Shown here: positions 18,260-24,878 of the stretch, in pieces
How positions within the stretch are numbered: position 1 is the stretch's first letter
How the letters are laid out: the number at the start of each line of letters is the position of its first letter
Origin: Rhodococcus sp. P-2
Lineage (GTDB): Bacteria > Actinomycetota > Actinomycetes > Mycobacteriales > Mycobacteriaceae
Direction of reading: 5' to 3'
DNA: 64,000 nucleotides
NCBI RefSeq assembly: GCF_016598535.1
Contig: NZ_CP066779.1
Span: 6,074,053 to 6,138,052 of the forward strand
Notes under the pieces: model-generated
The model's database searches: none
Told to the model about the DNA's origin: nothing
What the model saw: only the letters and a program-made list of their open reading frames with translations
Program-made: the position numbers and the translations under genes

Positions 18260-18333
18260 GCCCTCGTATCCCAATTGGCAGAGGAAACGGATTCAAAACC
18301 CGTCCAGTGTGAGTTCGAGTCTCACCGAGGGCA
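18260..18333 (+). tRNA. tRNA-Leu-like (anticodon CAA), short variable loop
   Basis: 74 bases fold as a cloverleaf: acceptor GCCCTCG/CGAGGGC, D-loop with GG, T-arm GTGAG-TTCGAGT-CTCAC. The anticodon loop TTCAAAA gives CAA (Leu). The variable loop is only five bases, unlike the long arm of normal bacterial tRNA-Leu, and the anticodon stem ends in an A-C mismatch (31/39). CCA is not encoded. Its 3' half is the integration site of the adjacent island. Confidence 0.8.
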
Positions 18334-18334
18334 C
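18299..18334 (+). repeat. Left attachment repeat (tRNA 3' end)
   Basis: 36 bases identical to 21357-21392. They span the 3' anticodon-stem strand, variable loop, T-arm, acceptor 3' strand, discriminator base and one further base. The upstream segment CGGATTCAA (18288-18296) is also shared, interrupted by a one-base length difference. Confidence 0.93.
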
Positions 18335-18461
18335 AACGAACCGCCTGGCAACAGGCGGTTCTTTGCATTTCTAGATTGCACGCAACATAACCGTGCTACC
18401 CCCGCGCTACCCATCAGCGGAGCGCGGTGGGCTAGATCACCCATGTGAGAAAATCCAAGGC

Positions 18462-19223
18462 GTGGATACAGCGCAGAAGATAGCGAAGCTCAATTATCAG
18501 ATCGAGACGGCACCCAAGTTTAGAGGTGAACTATCAGCGTGGACCGCCCAGACGAGCACCATTCTGCGCCTCATCCTCGGTGCCGATCACACGACCCTGC
18601 TTCAGTACAACAAGATTTCCTACTCCACCAATTTTTCTCCATCCTCAGATGCTTCTATCCGCAACGCGTTCAACTCCGGAGTGGAACGCGGTGTCTCGTT
18701 GATTGAGGCAGCAATTACAGAACTCGACTTCAACGAACCACAACCAACCAGCACAGATTCGGCACCAACTGGCAACGGCATCTTCATCGTTCACGGACAC
18801 GATGAAGCGCACAAATTGAAAGTTGCCAGCTTCGTCGAAGCCGCTACCGGCTTGAAACCAGTTTTGCTCAGCGACAGGCCGAATCGGGGTCGAACACTCT
18901 TCGAGAAGTTCGAGGGCGAGGCGTCGAATGCCGGGTTCGCCATAGTGATCGCTACGGCCGATGATATTGGAAGCACCAGAACAGCATCATCGACCAATGC
19001 AAGGGCCAGACAAAACGTAATTCTCGAATGGGGTTACTTCGCAGGGAAACTAGGCCGCGAACGAGTAACTCTGCTGTACGAGAGCAACGTGGAGCTCCCG
19101 TCTGATATCGATGGGCTCGCGTACACCGCGCTAGATGTCGGTGGAGCCTGGCGTTTTGAGCTGGTCCGCGAACTCAAAGCCGCTGGAATCGATGCAAGCC
19201 TCGACAAAGCCATGTCTGCCTAG
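18462..19223 (+). CDS. TIR-like nucleotide-binding protein, candidate defence effector
   Basis: About 253 residues. Residues 1-95 are a predicted helical region with no recognised family. Residues about 105-225 match the predicted nucleotide-binding TIR-like family (PF10137 type): strand IFIVHGHDEAHKLKVASFVE, LLSDRPNRGRTLFEKFE, FAIVIATADDIG and RARQNVILEWGYFAGKLGRE, where Glu at about 189 is a candidate NAD-cleaving residue. Relatives act as NAD-degrading effectors in anti-phage systems. GTG 18462 is preferred because the protein then starts DTAQKIAKLNY; a start at 18393 would read island leader sequence. First gene of the island cargo. Confidence 0.8.
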   Translation: MDTAQKIAKLNYQIETAPKFRGELSAWTAQTSTILRLILGADHTTLLQYNKISYSTNFSPSSDASIRNAFNSGVERGVSLIEAAITELDFNEPQPTSTDSAPTGNGIFIVHGHDEAHKLKVASFVEAATGLKPVLLSDRPNRGRTLFEKFEGEASNAGFAIVIATADDIGSTRTASSTNARARQNVILEWGYFAGKLGRERVTLLYESNVELPSDIDGLAYTALDVGGAWRFELVRELKAAGIDASLDKAMSA

Positions 19224-19322
19224 CTCCACGATCCTCCCGCAGCACTCCTCGACGCCTCTCTACGATCCGTCCACAGGAAAAAACAGACCGTTTTGTCGGT
19301 GCTGGCGGGTACGGTGCCGTGC

Positions 19323-20237
19323 ATGAACGAAACAGATGCTCTGTACGCACTCGGAACGTTGCTCACCCCGCCACTGGGGCGAGTTGTTGAACGTGGAAAG
19401 AGGGGGCAAACGCTCGAGCCTTGGGGACTGCAGCCGCACCGAGCAGATCCGGGTACTCCGATGGCCAAGGATGACGAGGACGGCTACGACAGCAAAATCC
19501 CAGAGGGTCTGACGGGTACCGTCCTGTTCCCGATCGTGAATGCGACAGACGCGCTGGCATCCATACAGATACTTCTCGAGACTGGTGCGAAGCGCACTCC
19601 GTTCAAGCATCACACGCCGTCGTTCTTATCCTCCTGCAGAACAGCCTTCGAGTCGTCTGCGCAAGCAATCTGGATTATGAGTCCTGAAGATAGAGACTCC
19701 CGACGGGCTCGAGCGGCGGGGCTCGCGCGTATTGGCACCGAGCATGCCCGCGAGTTTCAAAGTGAGGCGATCAACGCCCACGACAACAAGCTGCTGGTCA
19801 TGCCAGACAAATCATATGAGCAGTCCAAGCGCCAGCACCAGTTCTATCAGGATGAGCTTGACGTGCTGGACACCCTGCCCCAGCAGAAGGGCGGGGGCTA
19901 CACCGCAATGGTTCGTAAAGCCGCCAACTGGCTCCAAGACAACCCGCCGTTTCACACAACTGACATGGACGGCAAGCACTTTCCGACAATTATGAAACAG
20001 CAGTATCGCGTGTGTTCTAGCTTCACGCACGGCCATTCTTGGCCGACTGATCTGGTCAATGGTCCGTCCGCATTGTTCGCGATGATGGCCGACGCAATTG
20101 CCACGGCAGTCATCAGCACGGAGTGTGCGATCGCACTGTTCGAAGCCCAATCAACCGATCCCGCGAGCGGACGCACGAACCACTATCCCGATCGCCTTCA
20201 GCCGACTATTGACGGATGGCGCGATCGCTATCTGTAG
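19323..20237 (+). CDS. Unknown 304-residue protein of the tRNA island
   Basis: Not recognised. The protein starts MNETDALYALGTLL and appears soluble with no signal peptide. Alternating helical segments include SFLSSCRTAFESSAQAIWIMSP (middle) and a C-terminal hydrophobic helix (LFAMMADAIATAVISTECAI). Histidine/acid-rich stretches (FTHGHSWP) do not form a known motif. It follows the TIR-like gene by 99 bases in the same direction, so it could be its partner or an independent cargo gene. Confidence 0.7.
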   Translation: MNETDALYALGTLLTPPLGRVVERGKRGQTLEPWGLQPHRADPGTPMAKDDEDGYDSKIPEGLTGTVLFPIVNATDALASIQILLETGAKRTPFKHHTPSFLSSCRTAFESSAQAIWIMSPEDRDSRRARAAGLARIGTEHAREFQSEAINAHDNKLLVMPDKSYEQSKRQHQFYQDELDVLDTLPQQKGGGYTAMVRKAANWLQDNPPFHTTDMDGKHFPTIMKQQYRVCSSFTHGHSWPTDLVNGPSALFAMMADAIATAVISTECAIALFEAQSTDPASGRTNHYPDRLQPTIDGWRDRYL

Positions 20238-20262
20238 CCAGAATGACGGAATCGCTCCAGGC

Positions 20263-20585
20263 TTAGCTTGATCGTCGACCAAACAACGGCACCACGTTCG
20301 ACGGAACCGGTTCAGCCGCAACCGAAATCGGAGTAGGCGGGGCGGACGGCTCGGGGAGCTGGTTACCCGCGCCTCCGTCCTCCGAAGGAATCCAGTCGCC
20401 GTAGGTATCGAGAGTTAGCGAATAGTGCGCGTGGCCAAGCCACTGGCTCACTTGCATGAAGTGGACGCCCGCCGATAGTTGCATCGACGCGAACGTGTGG
20501 CGGGCGTAATCGTGCAATCGCACGCCACGCTGCGGGGGTTGACCGCCACGCGAAGGGCGACTGACCGACAGGCCTACGACTATCT
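20263..20585 (-). pseudogene. Truncated tyrosine recombinase (integrase) C-terminus
   Basis: The reading frame preserves only the catalytic end of a phage-type integrase: the HxxR-like box RLHDYARHTFAS (about 20523-20490), MQVSQWLGHAHYS and the nucleophile region LTLDTYGDW with Tyr near 20403, then a Pro-rich tail. The N-terminal arm-binding and core-binding domains and the box I Arg are absent. Homology stops near 20585; the remaining in-frame residues to 20685 look unrelated. The island therefore lacks a functional integrase of its own. Confidence 0.8.
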
Positions 20586-20612
20586 TTGAGTCAGGCCCGA
20601 GAAGCCTTGTCG

Positions 20613-20963
20613 ATGGCCAATGTTCAGTTTGAGGAAAAGGTGGAGGTCCGTGCACTTTTCGACGGACGGGAGTCCACTGTTCCATTCGAATTCCGCCACC
20701 ACAACGACAAGGTCCACTTGATGGATGCAGTCAACATCAATGGACGTGATCCGGAAGCGAAGGCGCGCGAACTACGTGCACGGATCGTCGCCGCGCGTGC
20801 GGCAGCGGTGTCGAAGCACTTCTTCACCTTCTACATGGCAGGGGACAATTCGGATCGGCAGATCGATGAAGTCCTCATGCCGCTCGAAGCTGAATCATCC
20901 GCTATCGATGTGACTGATATCGGAAGTGCTGCCGATCGAGTGGCAGAACTCATCACTGCGTAG
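20613..20963 (+). CDS. Unknown 116-residue protein, possibly a truncated C-terminal fragment
   Basis: Begins MANVQFEEKVEVRALFDGRE and continues with a mixed alpha/beta sequence (EFRHHNDKVHLMDAVNINGR, KHFFTFYMAGDNSDRQIDEV). No family recognised. The frame stays open upstream of the ATG to 20586, close to where the integrase homology on the other strand also ends, so the gene may have lost its 5' part in the same rearrangement. No clear ribosome-binding site precedes the ATG. Confidence 0.5.
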   Translation: MANVQFEEKVEVRALFDGRESTVPFEFRHHNDKVHLMDAVNINGRDPEAKARELRARIVAARAAAVSKHFFTFYMAGDNSDRQIDEVLMPLEAESSAIDVTDIGSAADRVAELITA

Positions 20964-21356
20964 TCCGAGACGAATCGCGATGACTGCGAGCGGAAGCCCA
21001 CGAGCGCAGTTGTAGCGTCATGCGCGCGGTTGCCAACCGACCGTCTCGGTGTCGGTCCCAGAACGGTCAAGATCGTCGGGAAACCTCCAATGGCGCCAAT
21101 GGCCAGATCGCCATTTCGCTTCATCAGGCGCACTCACGCGCCGGAGAACCAGACACCCGACTCAACGGGACGACTGCGAGTCGAGAAAGTAGCTCGCAGT
21201 AGCTCGCAGCAGATTTGATGTACCTTGATCGACAAGGCTTACAGGTTCAGGCTTCAAAGGCTCGAAAACAGGTTCTGTCCATGGTATTTAAGTAAAGATC
21301 TGTAAGCCTTGTCGTTCAAACCCTGTCCAGGGGAAATGCGTTTGCGCGGATTCAAT
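20964..21356. other. Non-coding right arm of the island
   Basis: 393 bases without a convincing gene. It contains two tandem near-copies of AGCTCGCAGT at 21191-21210 and the long-spaced inverted repeat at 21230-21314, consistent with former recombinase or excisionase binding sites next to the right attachment repeat. Confidence 0.5.
21230..21314. repeat. 15-bp inverted repeat near the right attachment site
   Basis: CGACAAGGCTTACAG at 21230-21244 is exactly inverted as CTGTAAGCCTTGTCG at 21300-21314, with 55 bases between. It lies 43 bases from the right attachment repeat, as expected of arm-type sites for an integrase or excisionase, though that role is inferred. Confidence 0.7.
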
Positions 21357-21392
21357 CCCGTCCAGTGTGAGTTCGAGTCTCACCGAGGGCAC
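21357..21392 (+). repeat. Right attachment repeat
   Basis: Exact copy of 18299-18334. The nine bases CGGATTCAA upstream (21347-21355) are also shared with the tRNA anticodon arm, separated by one base fewer than in the left copy. Confidence 0.93.
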
Positions 21393-21469
21393 CACCTGCC
21401 GCAGCTGGCCGCACCGCAAGGTTTCGGCATTCGGCTGTACCCCAGATTGACCGCCGTTAGATTCGATCC

Positions 21470-22099
21470 ATGAACGGTCACCGGCTGATTGCTCTGCTCG
21501 GAGCCATATCGATTCTCGCGCTGCTCACCGGGTGTCAAACAGACGGTCAATCCAATACTGCCGGCGAATCCACTGCCGGCGAATCTTCCACCCAGGCCGT
21601 GCTCGATGCTGCAACACAGACCGGCACCCTTCAGGTCGGCTCTCCCCCGATCGATGCCCCATCCACCGAGATCTCCATGCCTCCCCCGTTCCCGAACGAC
21701 ACGGAGGTCCCTTCACCGACTCCGCGCGTCGATGTGACCGAGATCGACGTGATCAATCACGATGGTTTCACCCGCATCACCTATCGCTTCGACGGAAGCG
21801 GACCTGTGTTCTGGAAAACCGAAGACGTCAGTGAAGCAATCCGAGCGGGTGACAGCACAGTCGTGGACGTCGGAAGTCGATCGATACTTCAAATCGACCT
21901 GATGGGAGTCCAATCGGATTCGTCGCTCAACTCCGTATCTCACGAGGGCGAAAACATCACGCGCATAGACAGTGCAGCCAGGAACAGTGCGATCCTGCAG
22001 TCGTTTGTCGGGACGGTCGACACCCGTCCGGCATACACCGTATCGACATCCGATTCACCGTCCCAGTTGACGATCGACATCCCCAAAGCAGACAGCTGA
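21470..22099 (+). CDS. AMIN-like domain lipoprotein
   Basis: 209-residue predicted lipoprotein. The signal peptide (HRLIALLGAISILALLTGC) ends in a lipobox Cys at residue 23, followed by a Thr/Ser/Pro-rich linker (to about 85). The C-terminal beta-rich part (DVTEIDVINHDGFTRITYRF through DSPSQLTIDIPK) resembles the actinobacterial AMIN-like domain, thought to work at the cell envelope. It is monocistronic, just outside the right end of the island, so it was probably the original neighbour of the tRNA. Confidence 0.8.
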   Translation: MNGHRLIALLGAISILALLTGCQTDGQSNTAGESTAGESSTQAVLDAATQTGTLQVGSPPIDAPSTEISMPPPFPNDTEVPSPTPRVDVTEIDVINHDGFTRITYRFDGSGPVFWKTEDVSEAIRAGDSTVVDVGSRSILQIDLMGVQSDSSLNSVSHEGENITRIDSAARNSAILQSFVGTVDTRPAYTVSTSDSPSQLTIDIPKADS

Positions 22100-22210
22100 C
22101 TGTCGAATACCCAATTGCGCGCTCAGCTCAGCCATTCCAGCGCAGCGGTGCTCGACGCGGTAATTCGGTTATCGCGGGGCGGATGAATACTCCGTCTCGA
22201 AACCGAGGTC

Positions 22211-23182
22211 TCACAATCGATCCGAGGCGATTGCGGGGTCCGGTTCAACACGACTGTCATGATTCTCACTGCATGCCCGAACTTCCGCTGCTCGAACTGC
22301 TGCTGCCAGTGTTTGTTCCAGCAGGACCGCCACCGTCATGGGGCCGACGCCACCCGGCACCGGTGTGATCGCACCGGCATGTGGGAGCGCGGCGGCGTAC
22401 TCCACGTCTCCGACGTTGCCCGCGTTGTACCCCGCATCGATCACCACTGCCCCAGGCTTGATCCACGCCCCTTTGATCAGTTCCGGAACGCCGACAGCGG
22501 CGATGACGACGTCTGCCGTACCGACGTGGGCGGCAAGGTCGACGGTTCGCGAATGGCAGTACGTCACTGTCGCGTCCCGACGCAGGAGCAGCATCCCCAT
22601 CGGCAATCCGAGTATCGGGCTTCGGCCGACCACGACGGCATGCTTTCCGGCGAGTTCGACGCCTGTGGCGTCGAGCAGGCGCAGGATGCCACTCGGGGTA
22701 CACGATTCGAATCCCCCACCGTTCAAGGCCATTGCCGCGAACGAAGCCGAGGTAACGCCGTCGACGTCCTTGTCGGCCGAGATCGCGTCGAACGCGACCC
22801 GCTCGTCGATATGGACCGGCACCGGATGCTGCAGCAGTATGCCGTCGACCACAGGATCCTCCGACAACGCTCTCAGCACGTCGACGAGTTCTTCGGTGGT
22901 TGTACTCACCGGGAGTTCGACCGTCCGCGACGTCATTCCAACGGCGACAGACCGATTGGCCTTCATCCGCACATAGGCCTTCGACGCCGGGTCCGCTCCC
23001 ACGATGACGGCGGCCAGGCAAGGAACGTGCCCCGTCTCATCACGAAACTGCCTGGTGCGCACCGACAGGTCCGAGAGCGCAGCATCGGCAATTGCGCGTC
23101 CGTCGATAACTCGAGCGGGCGCGTTCTGGCTGGGCAGATTTCCGGTAGACAGATTTTCAGTAGGCAGTTTTTCAGTAGACAT
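22211..23182 (-). CDS. folD: Methylenetetrahydrofolate dehydrogenase/cyclohydrolase FolD
   Basis: 323-residue bifunctional enzyme that interconverts 5,10-methylene-THF and 10-formyl-THF in the cytosol. Seen are the catalytic-lysine segment SKAYVRMKANRS, DGILLQHPVPVHI, and the NADP-binding HAVVVGRSPILGLPMGMLLL with ITPVPGGVGPMTVAVLLEQT. ATG 23182 is supported by AAGGGG just upstream. The first 20 residues are three tandem five-codon repeats (STEKL, PTENL, STGNL) outside the fold. A ZTP-type riboswitch precedes the gene. The C-terminal tail of about 35 residues exceeds the usual length. Confidence 0.94.
   Translation of the reverse strand: MSTEKLPTENLSTGNLPSQNAPARVIDGRAIADAALSDLSVRTRQFRDETGHVPCLAAVIVGADPASKAYVRMKANRSVAVGMTSRTVELPVSTTTEELVDVLRALSEDPVVDGILLQHPVPVHIDERVAFDAISADKDVDGVTSASFAAMALNGGGFESCTPSGILRLLDATGVELAGKHAVVVGRSPILGLPMGMLLLRRDATVTYCHSRTVDLAAHVGTADVVIAAVGVPELIKGAWIKPGAVVIDAGYNAGNVGDVEYAAALPHAGAITPVPGGVGPMTVAVLLEQTLAAAVRAAEVRACSENHDSRVEPDPAIASDRL
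23135..23179 (-). repeat. Three tandem 15-bp coding repeats at the folD start
   Basis: Codons 2-16 of folD are three copies of a 15-bp unit encoding [S/P]T[E/G][K/N]L, with a degenerate fourth copy after them. Copy changes keep the frame, so the N-terminal length could vary between strains. Confidence 0.8.
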
Positions 23183-23280
23183 GGATCCCCTTCACACAAG
23201 ATGTGTGAAGCACCCAGGCGGTCGATGCCTCGCGATGTGCACTCCCCGGTGGTAATTCCCACCCGCGCCAGTCGTGCATG
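23183..23280 (-). ncRNA. ZTP (pfl) riboswitch upstream of folD
   Basis: On the minus strand the leader carries GACTGGCG (23266-23273), then CCACCGGGGAGTG (about 23239-23251), and CGCCTGGGTGC (23210-23220). These are the hallmark conserved blocks of the ZTP/pfl aptamer, which typically controls folD, glyA and purine genes. A hairpin TTCACACA/TGTGTGAA (23191-23209) then abuts the GGGG ribosome-binding site, suggesting control of translation initiation. The class is established; the assignment here is from consensus recall. Confidence 0.88.
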
Positions 23281-23459
23281 GTCAGCGTACCGCGCGTTTG
23301 TTTCACTGCCACGAAACGCATCCAGAACGCCGCTCTCAAAACGAGACAAATCGACAGAACCTATCAATAGGTAACGATCTGACCTGCAGTTATTCCATCC
23401 TAAGCAATTAGATGGCACGATGGGGGCAACCGCACGGGCACCAAGCATTGGAGGCACCG

Positions 23460-23963
23460 ATGGACAACGGCAAGATCAACCTGACCTATGACGGTCGGGT
23501 GTCACTGAGCTTCCAATTGGCGATTCCGCACGCACCGGACAAGGTCTGGAAGGTCATAACGGAACGCGAGTACCTCGACGCCTGGTTCCCGGCGGACGTC
23601 GATTTCAATCTCACTCCAGGCGCGGATCTGCTGTTCAAGGTGACACCGGAACAAGTCGAGCGATTCGGACTGCCCGCAGATCATGTGACGCGCGGGACGG
23701 TCATCAGCGTCCACCCGCACCGAATTCTCGAATTCCTCTGGGACGCAGATACTCTGCATTGGGAACTGGCGCCGGACGGCACCGGCGGCTGTTGGCTGAC
23801 CCTCACCCACACGATGGAAGACGAAGAGTCGGCGTACGCCCACGCCGCCGGTTGGCACGCGGGCTTGGAAGTTGTTGCGGCCCAACTCGATGGACGCGAG
23901 GTCGACTGGTCTCCGTGGGACCGAGCCGACGAACTCTCACCGCAATATCGCAAGTCCGCTTGA
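23460..23963 (+). CDS. SRPBCC (AHSA1-like) family protein
   Basis: 167-residue START/Bet v1-like lipid- or ligand-binding fold. It shows the characteristic opening (LAIPHAPDKVWKVITEREYL), a middle strand RILEFLWDADTLHWEL, and the C-terminal GWHAGLEVVAAQLDG helix. GGAGG lies five bases before ATG 23460. Function is not assigned; relatives include Hsp90 activator-like proteins and small-molecule binders. It diverges from folD and ends at a hairpin shared with tesB. Confidence 0.85.
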   Translation: MDNGKINLTYDGRVSLSFQLAIPHAPDKVWKVITEREYLDAWFPADVDFNLTPGADLLFKVTPEQVERFGLPADHVTRGTVISVHPHRILEFLWDADTLHWELAPDGTGGCWLTLTHTMEDEESAYAHAAGWHAGLEVVAAQLDGREVDWSPWDRADELSPQYRKSA

Positions 23964-23967
23964 ATCT

Positions 23968-23991
23968 GGGCCCGAGTTCAGTCTCGGGCCC
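23968..23991. terminator. Hairpin terminator, SRPBCC / tesB
   Basis: GGGCCCGAG (23968-23976) pairs with CTCGGGCCC (23983-23991) around a six-base loop between convergent genes. No T-run. Confidence 0.7.
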
Positions 23992-23996
23992 GCTTC

Positions 23997-24878
23997 TCAT
24001 TCCCCTTTACGCGGGAAATGCCTGATCATTCCTTCTTGGACCACCGTCGCCAACAGCAGTCCTTCCACCGAGAAGTACCGTCCGGTTGCCAGACCGCGCG
24101 AACCCGCAGCGACCGGCGATTCGGTGGCGTACAGAACCCAGTCGGTGAACCGGAACGGGCGATGGAACCAGATCGAATGATTGACCGTCGCCGCGACGAT
24201 ACGATCATGACCCCAGGACAAACCATGAGTGGTCAGAATCGAATCGAGCACGGTGGTATCGGACGAATATGCCAGCGTCGCAGCATGAATGAGCGAATCG
24301 TCCGGCAGATCACCGTCGGGGCGCATCCACACCCGATTGTGGTTGAGTTTCTCGCCGGTGCCTTTGAGGATCCACGCCGGATCGTTGGCGTACCGCATGT
24401 CGATTGGCTTGAGCGCTGCACTGAAATGCGGCAGCTTCTCCTCGTACCCCACCAGATGATCGCCGATGGGAGGCAACGACTCCGGAAGTGGAACATCCGG
24501 AATCTCGACAGCATGGTCGAGCCCCTTGCCGGAGTCCTGGAATGCCGCGAGCATCACGAACAATTCGTTCTCACCCTGATAGGCCGTCACCTGGCGATTG
24601 GCGAATGCCCTCCCGTCGCGATGACGCTCCACCCGGTAGTCGATAGGCGCCTTGACATCTCCGCCCCGAATGAAGTGGGCGTTCACGGCATGGATGGGGC
24701 GATCACCATCGACGGTCCGTCCGGCGGCCATCAGTGCCTGAGACACCAACTGACCGCCGAACGTCCGCGAACCTACCTGTTTCGGGTGGTATCCACGGAA
24801 CGCGTCTTCACCGATCTGCTCCAGATCCAACAGACCGAGGAGAGTACCGAGGTCGGTGGACGCGTTCGCGTGGGTCAC
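23997..24878 (-). CDS. tesB: Acyl-CoA thioesterase II
   Basis: 293-residue double-hotdog thioesterase that hydrolyses acyl-CoA to free acid and CoA. Family features are FRGYHPKQVGSRTFGGQLVSQ with AHFIRGGD in the first hotdog, and ASLAYSSDTTVL-like HAATLAYSSDTTVLDSIL with NHSIWFHRPFRFTDW in the second. Its GTG start abuts the pyk TGA with no gap, so it is probably co-transcribed with pyk. Confidence 0.94.
   Translation of the reverse strand: MTHANASTDLGTLLGLLDLEQIGEDAFRGYHPKQVGSRTFGGQLVSQALMAAGRTVDGDRPIHAVNAHFIRGGDVKAPIDYRVERHRDGRAFANRQVTAYQGENELFVMLAAFQDSGKGLDHAVEIPDVPLPESLPPIGDHLVGYEEKLPHFSAALKPIDMRYANDPAWILKGTGEKLNHNRVWMRPDGDLPDDSLIHAATLAYSSDTTVLDSILTTHGLSWGHDRIVAATVNHSIWFHRPFRFTDWVLYATESPVAAGSRGLATGRYFSVEGLLLATVVQEGMIRHFPRKGE

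Larger units (their letters stand above)
18299..21392. mobile_element. tRNA-integrated genomic island (about 3.1 kb)
   Basis: Two perfect 36-bp direct repeats (18299-18334, within and just past the tRNA 3' end, and 21357-21392) flank about 3 kb of sequence. Between them are a TIR-like protein, an unknown protein, a 5'-truncated tyrosine-recombinase remnant and a 116-residue unknown ORF. Beyond the right repeat lies an ordinary chromosomal lipoprotein gene. This is the signature of site-specific integration into a tRNA gene, now apparently immobile because the recombinase is broken. Confidence 0.88.

Noticed and set aside
20263..20685. Complete integrase gene
   Set aside because: Only the C-terminal catalytic segment is present; residues before about 20585 do not resemble an integrase, and box I Arg and DNA-binding domains are missing.
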